Part shown: positions 1 to 5,096 of the stretch, piece by piece
Layout of the letters: every line of letters begins with the position of its first letter
Position numbering within the stretch: position 1 is the first letter of the stretch
NCBI GenBank assembly: GCA_030838305.1
Contig: JAUTWY010000397.1
Span: 1-6,283 of the forward strand
Direction of reading: 5' to 3'
Origin: Acidobacteriaceae bacterium
GTDB taxonomy: Bacteria > Acidobacteriota > Terriglobia > Terriglobales > Acidobacteriaceae
DNA: 6,283 bases
Translations under genes and position numbers: made by a program
Notes under the pieces: generated by a model
The model's database searches: none
What the model was told of the DNA's origin: nothing
What the model saw: the letters and a program-made list of their open reading frames with translations, nothing else

Positions 1-217
1 ACGTCGCCAGGGCAATCTTCAGCAAGACGATATACGCAGCACCCCGCTTGGGAGAGCGAGCCAAAAGCCAGCCTTCGCTAAACTGCACAACGCCAATGGC
101 CAGCAGAGTGAGCTGTTTATGGATCTCGAATACCGGTGGAAGCGCCGCCAGTCCGGCCAGAAAAAGTAGCCAGAGAATATACATCCAGTTGATCGGAAAA
201 CGCTTCGATTCGTTCAT
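1..217 (-). CDS. N-terminal fragment of a multi-helix membrane protein, possibly a sensor kinase
   Basis: From ATG 217-215 the frame is open for 72 codons to the left edge, so the 3' end is missing. The protein begins MNESKRFPINWMY; hydrophobic segments lie at residues about 11-29 and 35-53, separated by a short polar turn, and a third starts near residue 60 after the basic stretch ARSPKR. Position after kdpC is where kdp operons often carry their sensor kinase, and I recall Acidobacteriota histidine kinases with similar membrane-first N-termini, but no kinase domain is visible. It is not a canonical KdpD start: no nucleotide-binding KdpD domain with its GxxPGVGKT motif is seen. No Shine-Dalgarno precedes the ATG; an in-frame GTG at 268, with GAGG at 284-281, would add 17 residues and is a possible alternative start. 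Any other polytopic membrane protein remains possible. Confidence 0.55.
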   Translation of the reverse strand, partial: MNESKRFPINWMYILWLLFLAGLAALPPVFEIHKQLTLLAIGVVQFSEGWLLARSPKRGAAYIVLLKIALAT

Positions 218-239
218 GGCCGGATTGCGAACGATAACA

Positions 240-262
240 GCGGGAGCAATCTTATCCCCCGC
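240..262 (-). other. GC-rich hairpin just upstream of the left-edge gene
   Basis: GCGGGGG (262-256) can pair with CTCCCGC (246-240), seven pairs including one G-U, with a nine-base loop. It lies 22 bases before the ATG at 217 and is not followed by a T run, so it does not look like a terminator; it could affect ribosome access if transcribed. Confidence 0.3.
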
Positions 263-296
263 CCGCACTCTACAGTCGTTCCTCTATTTCTTGCTT

Positions 297-326
297 TGGG
301 TGAGCTTGCCCGTCGCACCCATGCGA
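297..326 (-). other. Two overlapping, mutually exclusive short hairpins
   Basis: On the minus strand TCGCA (326-322) can pair with TGCGA (317-313) around a four-base loop, while TGGGTG (321-316) can pair with CACCCA (302-297). The two stems share bases 317-316, so they cannot form together. Both are short and no T run follows, so this is weak evidence for a leader RNA switch. Confidence 0.2.
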
Positions 327-331
327 ACCTT

Positions 332-361
332 ATCAGACCGCACGCTGCCACTCCGCGTCAA
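332..361 (-). promoter_or_regulatory. Possible sigma70-type promoter for the left-edge gene
   Basis: Reading leftward, TTGACG (361-356, five of six to the -35 consensus) is followed after 18 bases by TCTGAT (337-332, four of six to the -10 consensus). It would start RNA near 325, about 108 bases before the ATG at 217. The match is fair but such pairs occur by chance. Confidence 0.3.
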
Positions 362-369
362 TGCGCTTT

Positions 370-396
370 CTTGGAAGGCTAATCTTGGCTTGGAAG
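370..396. repeat. 8-base direct repeat spaced 19 bases
   Basis: On the plus strand CTTGGAAG occurs at 370-377 and again at 389-396. On the minus strand a second motif, CCTGTC, occurs at 434-429, 420-415 and 401-396; its last two copies are also 19 bases apart, so the tract has a loose 19-base periodicity. Nothing links it to a known binding site. Confidence 0.45.
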
Positions 397-437
397 ACAG
401 GAAATGTTAATGCGGACAGGTGTGTCAGGACAGGATT

Positions 438-1019
438 TCAGTGGGCGGCAGGCTTCGGCGAGATTTCATCCAGAGCAAGGTTGAGTTCCAACACATTGAC
501 TCGCGGCTCGCCCAGAAATCCGAACTGCCTTGGCTCTGTGTGTTGGCCAACCACGTCACGCACCACATTCTCACTCAGTCCACGCTCTTGCGCGATGCGT
601 GGCACCTGAAACTCCGCCGCCTCGGGCGAAATGTGAGGGTCGAGCCCGGAACCCGACGTAGTCAGCAAATCCATGGGAACGGCGGCAGATGGATTCTCCC
701 CTTGTAAGCGATTGGCATCTCCCTTCACCCGCGCAATGAGCGCTTGATTGGTGGGGCCTAGGTTCGATCCGGCGGAATTGCCCGCGTCGTAGCCAGTTCC
801 GGCAGCTGACGGGCGCGAGTAGAAGTATCCCGGCGAGGAAAATGACTGGCCAATCAGGCGCGATCCCACCACATGGCCGTTGCGTGAGACTAATTGTCCG
901 TTCGCCTGCTTCGGAAACATAACCTGCGCCAGCCCTGTAATCAAAAGAGGAAAGAGCAAGCCAAACAGCACGGTTGTGACCAGGGTCATCAACACAGCGG
1001 TGACCAAATTCTTTTTCAT
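438..1019 (-). CDS. kdpC: KdpC, periplasmically exposed subunit of the Kdp ATPase
   Basis: A 193-residue protein with one N-terminal membrane helix (residues about 7-34) and a soluble domain outside the cytoplasm. In the KdpFABC complex KdpC binds KdpA and KdpB and is needed for assembly and high-affinity transport. Family signatures are intact: FPLLITGLAQ (23-32), YSRPSAAGTGYDAG (67-80), GSNLGPTN (84-91), PMDLLTTSGSGLDPHISPEA (115-134) and GEPRVNVLELN (170-180). Length fits the family (about 190). The start at 1019 is supported by the MKKN N-terminus followed directly by the helix; the frame is open 10 codons upstream but those overlap kdpB. It follows the kdpB stop by 7 bases. No hairpin followed by a T run is seen after its TGA (440-438). 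Confidence 0.98.
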   Translation of the reverse strand: MKKNLVTAVLMTLVTTVLFGLLFPLLITGLAQVMFPKQANGQLVSRNGHVVGSRLIGQSFSSPGYFYSRPSAAGTGYDAGNSAGSNLGPTNQALIARVKGDANRLQGENPSAAVPMDLLTTSGSGLDPHISPEAAEFQVPRIAQERGLSENVVRDVVGQHTEPRQFGFLGEPRVNVLELNLALDEISPKPAAH

Positions 1020-1023
1020 ATAT

Positions 1024-1027
1024 CCTC
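1024..1027 (-). promoter_or_regulatory. Ribosome binding site of kdpC, overlapping the kdpB stop
   Basis: GAGG at 1027-1024 begins on the last base of the kdpB TAG (1029-1027) and ends 4 bases before the kdpC ATG, a slightly short spacing that points to coupled translation of kdpB and kdpC. Confidence 0.55.
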
Positions 1028-3069
1028 TACGCCAACCCAGCTCGCACAATCAGCAAGTCAATCAGCTTGATCCCGATGAATGGCACGATCACTCCGCCTA
1101 AACCGTAAACCAACAAATTCCGGCGCAACAATACGGCAGCACCTTGCGGGACATACTTCACACCGCGCAGGGCCAGCGGAATCAGGGCTACTATGATCAG
1201 CGCGTTAAAGATCACTGCCGACAATATCGCTGACTGCGGCGTCGCCAACCGCATCACGTTAAGGGCTTGCAGGACCGGAAAGGTCCCGGCAAACATGGCT
1301 GGGATGATGGCGAAATACTTGGCCACATCATTCGAGATGGAAAATGTGGTCAGCGCGCCCCGCGTCATCAGCAACTGCTTGCCGATTTCCACGATCTCAA
1401 TCAGCTTGGTCGGATTCGAATCGAGATCGACCATGTTGCCGGCTTCCTTTGCCGCCTGCGTCCCGGTGTTCATGGCAACGCCGACATCGGCTTGCGCCAG
1501 CGCCGGCGCGTCGTTGGTGCCGTCGCCCGTCATGGCAACCAGCTTTCCCTGGCCCTGCTCGCGCCGGATCAAATCCAGTTTGTCCTTCGGCGTAGCCTGT
1601 GCCAGGAAGTCGTCGACCCCCGCCTCGGTTGCGATAGCGGCGGCCGTCAACGGATTGTCGCCAGTGATCATCACCGTCTTGATTCCCATCGCGCGCAATT
1701 GATCAAAGCGCTGGCGCATGCCGCCTTTTACGATGTCTTTAAGATGAATCACCCCCAGGGCACGGCCATTCTCCGCGACCACGAGCGGAGTCCCTCCCGA
1801 ACGCGAAATCGCTTCCACCGCTTCGCGAACTTTTGGGGGGAGCGCCTTGCCCTGATCCTCCAAATGCTTGGCAATCGCATCGGTCGCGCCCTTGCGGACG
1901 GCGCGGCCATTCAGGTTCACCCCAGACATGCGAGTCATGGCGCTGAAGGGAATAAATTCGGCTTCATGCGAACTCAATTCACGGCCGCGCAATCCGTACT
2001 TCTCTTTGGCTAACACTACGATGGAGCGGCCCTCGGGAGTTTCGTCTGCCAGCGAGGAGAGTTGCGCTGAATCCGCCAGCATCGCCTCCGTAACCCCCGG
2101 TGCGGTCACGAACTCGGTTGCCTGCCGGTTGCCCAGCGTGATGGTTCCGGTCTTATCAAGAAGCAGCGTGTTCACATCGCCTGCGGCTTCAACCGCGCGT
2201 CCCGACATTGCCAGCACATTGTGCTGTACCAGGCGATCCATGCCCGCGATGCCGATCGCGGATAGCAGGCCGCCAATTGTGGTGGGGATCAGGCATACCA
2301 ACAGAGAGACCAATACGAAGACCGTTTGCGGCGCCCCGGCATAAATGGCGAAGGGTTGCAGGGTGACCACGGCCAGCAGAAACACAATCGTCAGCCCCGC
2401 CAGCAGGATGTTCAACGCAATCTCATTCGGAGTCTTCTGCCGCTCCGCCCCTTCTACCAGGGCAATCATTCGGTCCAGAAACGTTTCCCCAGGATTGGAA
2501 GTGATCTTTACTTTGATCCAATCCGAAAGCACGCGCGTACCGCCGGTCACGGCCGAACGGTCGCCGCCCGCTTCGCGAATCACAGGCGCGGACTCACCTG
2601 TGATCGCGGATTCGTCCACCGACGCAACGCCTTCGACAATCTCGCCATCGCCGGGAACAAATTCGCCAGCCTCCACCAGCACCATATCTCCGGAGCGCAG
2701 TTTCGAGCCTGGAACAGTTTCCGTTTTGCCGTCGGCGAGCAGACGATTCGCCATCGTTTCCGCTTTCGAGCGCCGCAAAGCATCGGCTTGAGCCTTGCCG
2801 CGACCCTCCGCCATGGCCTCCGCAAAGTTCGCAAACAATACTGTGAACCAAAGCCACAGCGTGATCTGCAAATTGAACCCGAACCCCGGGCGCTGGTGCA
2901 CTCGATCCAGAATGAGCAGCACCGTCGTCACCACGCTGCCCACTTCCACGACGAACATCACGGGATTGCGCATCATGGTCACAGGATGCAGCTTAACCAC
3001 AGAATCCCACGCCGCGCGCCGCACAATCTTCACGTCCCACAAGCTACGTTTTGATTTCTTGTTCGCCAT
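1027..3069 (-). CDS. kdpB: KdpB, catalytic P-type ATPase subunit of the Kdp pump
   Basis: A 680-residue P-type (P1A) ATPase that hydrolyses ATP to drive K+ uptake with KdpA. Visible motifs: actuator-domain TGES (157-160), IPTTIGG in the membrane helix before the P domain (261-267), phosphorylation site DKTGT with Asp305, nucleotide-domain FSAMTRMSG (375-383) and KGA (393-395), TGDNPLTA (469-476) and hinge TGDGTND (514-520). The helix-5 Asp/Lys pair used for coupling in E. coli corresponds to Asp581 and Lys584 (SNDVAKYF). Ser160 in TGES matches the residue whose phosphorylation inhibits E. coli KdpB, so the same control is possible. Start at 3069 (MANKKSKRSL) gives near-exact family length (E. 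coli 682); an in-frame ATG at 3096 would add nine residues overlapping kdpA. The site before 3069 is a weak A-rich AAAAGAT, so coupling to kdpA translation is likely. Confidence 0.99.
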   Translation of the reverse strand: MANKKSKRSLWDVKIVRRAAWDSVVKLHPVTMMRNPVMFVVEVGSVVTTVLLILDRVHQRPGFGFNLQITLWLWFTVLFANFAEAMAEGRGKAQADALRRSKAETMANRLLADGKTETVPGSKLRSGDMVLVEAGEFVPGDGEIVEGVASVDESAITGESAPVIREAGGDRSAVTGGTRVLSDWIKVKITSNPGETFLDRMIALVEGAERQKTPNEIALNILLAGLTIVFLLAVVTLQPFAIYAGAPQTVFVLVSLLVCLIPTTIGGLLSAIGIAGMDRLVQHNVLAMSGRAVEAAGDVNTLLLDKTGTITLGNRQATEFVTAPGVTEAMLADSAQLSSLADETPEGRSIVVLAKEKYGLRGRELSSHEAEFIPFSAMTRMSGVNLNGRAVRKGATDAIAKHLEDQGKALPPKVREAVEAISRSGGTPLVVAENGRALGVIHLKDIVKGGMRQRFDQLRAMGIKTVMITGDNPLTAAAIATEAGVDDFLAQATPKDKLDLIRREQGQGKLVAMTGDGTNDAPALAQADVGVAMNTGTQAAKEAGNMVDLDSNPTKLIEIVEIGKQLLMTRGALTTFSISNDVAKYFAIIPAMFAGTFPVLQALNVMRLATPQSAILSAVIFNALIIVALIPLALRGVKYVPQGAAVLLRRNLLVYGLGGVIVPFIGIKLIDLLIVRAGLA

Positions 3070-3076
3070 ATCTTTT

Positions 3077-4888
3077 TTAAAACGTCTTGCCTGCATGCAT
3101 CAGCAAGTGCTCGAGAATCGGCCCCAGACTTAAGGCTGGAAAGAATGTCAGAGCCCCCACGATCACCACCACACCAATTAGGAGGACCGTGAACATAGGC
3201 CCTGTGACCGGAAAAGTCCCCAGCGTGGCCGGCGCCTGTTTCTTGCCCGCCAAGTTTCCGGCAATCGCCAGCATGGGCAGAATCATCATGAAACGGCCAA
3301 GCAACATCGCGATCCCCAGCGAAGTGTTGTACCAAGGAGTGTTTCCGTTAATCCCAGCGAAACCCGAGCCATTGTTGGCCACAGCGGAAGTGAAGGCATA
3401 AAGAACTTCGGTAAATCCGTGTGGTCCGGCATTTGCCATGGATGAGGTTCCGAAGTTGTATAAAACCGAAATCGCGGTGAACACCAGAATCGCCAGTGGA
3501 AAGATCAGGATTACCAGCATTGCCATCTTCACGTCGTAGGCTTCGATCTTCTTGCCCAGATATTCGGGCGTGCGCCCCACCATCAAGCCCGCAATGAATA
3601 CGGACAGAATGACAAAGACCAGCATTCCGTACATTCCCGCGCCCACTCCGCCGAAGATTACTTCGCTTAGCATGAGGTTGATCAGCGGAACCATTCCCCC
3701 CAGCGGGGTGAATGAATCATGCATGGAGTTCACCGCTCCACAACTTGTATCGGTGGTCACGGTGGCGAACAGCGCCGAGTTTGCCACTCCGAAGCGCACT
3801 TCCTTCCCCTCCAGATTTCCCGCCATCTGAAGCGAAGAAGACGGACGCAGCAAACTATGCTGCGCGGCAGTTGCCACCAAAGGATTCCCGCGCGCTTCTG
3901 CCCAATACGCCGTAGTCACGCCTGCCAGGAAAAGCAAAGCCATTGCGGACCACACAGCCCACCCATGCCGAGCGGACCCAGTCATTTTTCCGAGAGAGTA
4001 TGTGAAGGCAGAAGGAATGGCGAGAATGCAGAACATCTCAAGAAAGTTCGTGAGTGGTGTCGGGTTCTCAAACGGATGCGCACTATTCGCATTGAAAAAT
4101 CCTCCGCCGTTGGTGCCCAGCTCTTTGATGATTTCCTGCGAGGCCGTCGGTCCCTGCGCGATCACTTGCTGACTCACCCTCTGCATCACCGGTTTGCCAT
4201 CGGGTCCATTCACAGGCTTACCATCAGAACCGAGTTGCGGCGTCTGGTAAGGATCGAGCAACTGCACGGTGTCATAGGGCTTCAGGTTCTGCACCACGCC
4301 CTGCGAAACCAGCACGAGTGCGCCCACCAGACACAGCGGAGCCAGGATCCACAAGGTGCCGCGAACCATATCAACCCAGAAGTTTCCGATCGTCTTTTGC
4401 TCGCGCCGGGCAATGCCCCGAATGAACGCGATCGCCAATGCCATGCCCGCCGCTGCCGAAACCCAATTGTGATAAGCCAGACCGAGCATCTGCGTCAGAT
4501 AGCTCATGGTGGTCTCTGGGACGTAATTCTGCCAGTTCGTGTTCGTCGTGAACGAAGCCGCGGTATTGAACGCTAATGCCGGTGGGACGCCTGCCAGCTT
4601 TTGCGGATTTCCTGGCAGCCACAACTGCACCCGCTCCAACACATACAGCAGAATCATGGAAACCCCGCTGAACAAAAGCAGAGCGAGCGCGTATTCCTTC
4701 CACTCCATCTCGTGGCTTTCGTCCACGCCGGTAAGCCGGTAAAGAATCCGCTCCACCGGCCGCATCACAGGATCGAGCCATGTCCGCTCGCGCGCAAACA
4801 CTCGCGCCATAAACGAGCCCAAGGGCTTGGTGATCAGAAAGACTGCCAGCAAGAAAACGACAATCTGCAGCCATCCATTCGCCGTCAT
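3077..4888 (-). CDS. kdpA: KdpA, K+-binding and translocating subunit of the Kdp ATPase
   Basis: A 603-residue inner-membrane protein of the K+-transporter superfamily that selects and binds K+ for the KdpFABC pump. The four filter loops are all visible: TNTNWQ (115-120), the loop around LGTNGGGFFNANSAHPFEN (257-275), TSCGAVNSMHDS (381-392) and ANNGSGFAG (504-512), each with its conserved glycine(s). Many hydrophobic segments match the roughly ten-helix fold. The start at 4888 (MTANGWLQ) is chosen because it overlaps the kdpF stop, has GGAG at 4900-4897, and matches the family N-terminus; the frame stays open 19 codons further upstream, but that part overlaps kdpF. It is somewhat longer than E. 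coli KdpA (557), partly through an insert near residues 207-240 ahead of the second filter loop, which contains a duplicated DGKPV unit. Stop TAA is 7 bases before kdpB. Confidence 0.98.
   Translation of the reverse strand: MTANGWLQIVVFLLAVFLITKPLGSFMARVFARERTWLDPVMRPVERILYRLTGVDESHEMEWKEYALALLLFSGVSMILLYVLERVQLWLPGNPQKLAGVPPALAFNTAASFTTNTNWQNYVPETTMSYLTQMLGLAYHNWVSAAAGMALAIAFIRGIARREQKTIGNFWVDMVRGTLWILAPLCLVGALVLVSQGVVQNLKPYDTVQLLDPYQTPQLGSDGKPVNGPDGKPVMQRVSQQVIAQGPTASQEIIKELGTNGGGFFNANSAHPFENPTPLTNFLEMFCILAIPSAFTYSLGKMTGSARHGWAVWSAMALLFLAGVTTAYWAEARGNPLVATAAQHSLLRPSSSLQMAGNLEGKEVRFGVANSALFATVTTDTSCGAVNSMHDSFTPLGGMVPLINLMLSEVIFGGVGAGMYGMLVFVILSVFIAGLMVGRTPEYLGKKIEAYDVKMAMLVILIFPLAILVFTAISVLYNFGTSSMANAGPHGFTEVLYAFTSAVANNGSGFAGINGNTPWYNTSLGIAMLLGRFMMILPMLAIAGNLAGKKQAPATLGTFPVTGPMFTVLLIGVVVIVGALTFFPALSLGPILEHLLMHAGKTF
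4187..4225 (-). repeat. Duplicated DGKPV unit inside the kdpA loop insert
   Basis: KdpA residues 222-226 and 230-234 are both DGKPV, eight residues apart (DGKPVNGPDGKPV). Three of the five repeated codons differ, all at silent third positions (GGT/GGC, AAG/AAA, CCT/CCG). The segment lies in a hydrophilic stretch before the second filter loop, expected on the periplasmic side. Confidence 0.8.
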
Positions 4889-4977
4889 CAGAATTTCTCC
4901 GGCCGCAACATGGCATAGACCAGATACACCAGCAACCCCGCACAAATGATCAGCATGATGATTGGTTCTGCGCTCAT
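4888..4977 (-). CDS. kdpF: KdpF, small subunit of the K+-transporting ATPase
   Basis: A 29-residue membrane peptide: start ATG 4977, stop TGA 4890-4888. The sequence has one transmembrane helix (residues about 5-24) followed by the family signature VYLVYAMLRPEKF at the C-terminus, which identifies it. KdpF is known in E. coli as a small hydrophobic subunit that stabilises the KdpFABC complex in the inner membrane. The stop codon shares its A with the start of kdpA (TGATG), a classic translational-coupling junction. A strong purine-rich Shine-Dalgarno (AGGTGAGG, 4990-4983) lies 5 bases upstream and overlaps the stop of the preceding peptide gene. The length matches the family. Confidence 0.94.
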   Translation of the reverse strand: MSAEPIIMLIICAGLLVYLVYAMLRPEKF

Positions 4978-4982
4978 ATGTG

Positions 4983-4990
4983 CCTCACCT
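4983..4990 (-). promoter_or_regulatory. Ribosome binding site of kdpF, overlapping the upstream stop codon
   Basis: AGGTGAGG ends 5 bases before the kdpF ATG. The TGA stop of the 28-residue peptide (4987-4985) lies inside it, so ribosomes terminating on the first gene sit directly on the initiation site of the second. Confidence 0.7.
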
Positions 4991-5071
4991 CAGGCGCTCG
5001 CAGAATGCAACATAGCCAAGCGAGATCGCGAAAAACAGAATCGTCACAATAAGAAAGATCGCGTCCTGCAT
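4985..5071 (-). CDS. 28-residue single-helix membrane peptide ahead of kdpF
   Basis: A short frame starts at ATG 5071-5069 and stops at TGA 4987-4985. It begins MQDAIFLIVT, continues as an unbroken hydrophobic stretch (residues 4-23) and ends FCERLR. A Shine-Dalgarno GGAG (5082-5079) sits 7 bases before the ATG, and its stop codon is embedded in the Shine-Dalgarno of kdpF, so it is well placed for translational coupling. The acidic N-terminus and basic C-terminus predict a single helix with the C-terminus in the cytoplasm, the same layout as KdpF, but the KdpF signature LRPEKF is absent. It carries one Cys (residue 24). I recall similar unannotated short hydrophobic frames before kdpF in other genomes, but cannot check. 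The role is unknown; an accessory helix of the KdpFABC complex, or a leader peptide tuning kdpF translation, are the plausible readings. Confidence 0.62.
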   Translation of the reverse strand: MQDAIFLIVTILFFAISLGYVAFCERLR

Positions 5072-5078
5072 CGTTTTG

Positions 5079-5082
5079 CTCC
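5079..5082 (-). promoter_or_regulatory. Ribosome binding site of the 28-residue peptide
   Basis: GGAG lies 7 bases before the ATG at 5071, within the 25-base gap after the porin stop. It is the main reason to treat this short frame as translated. No promoter-like pair fits in this gap. Confidence 0.55.
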
Positions 5083-5096
5083 AATCCCAAGCTCGG

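Larger units (their letters stand above)
218..437. other. Intergenic gap between kdpC and the next leftward gene
   Basis: These 220 bases carry no supportable gene on either strand; the plus-strand frames crossing it have no recognisable protein and no ribosome site I can support. On the minus strand it contains short direct repeats near the kdpC end (370-434), a possible promoter (332-361), two overlapping small hairpins (297-326) and a GC-rich hairpin (240-262) just ahead of the next start. It is the only sizeable gap in the window and probably separates two transcription units, though no terminator is evident. Confidence 0.7.

Noticed and set aside
48..410. 120-residue plus-strand frame spanning the gap and the left-edge gene
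   Set aside because: It is antisense to a hydrophobic membrane protein start and then runs through non-coding sequence; Ser/Arg-rich with no family resemblance.
396..437. Intrinsic terminator after kdpC
   Set aside because: No stable stem followed by a T run is present on the minus strand; the CCTGTC copies are direct, not inverted, repeats.
218..437. Known riboswitch (c-di-AMP or c-di-GMP type) in the gap
   Set aside because: I compared from memory the conserved cores of these classes and found only a short resemblance (GGGCAAGC followed by CAAAGC) without the required stems.
1267..2013. 248-residue open frame on the plus strand
   Set aside because: It is antisense to the P and nucleotide domains of kdpB, which are clearly real; composition is that of a shadow frame.
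2326..3054. 242-residue open frame on the plus strand
   Set aside because: It is antisense to the kdpB N-terminal half, with His/Arg-rich low-information composition and no recognisable family.
3719..4576. 285-residue open frame on the plus strand
   Set aside because: It lies wholly antisense to the filter-loop region of kdpA, is rich in His/Arg as expected of a GC-rich antisense frame, and shows no domain or ribosome site.
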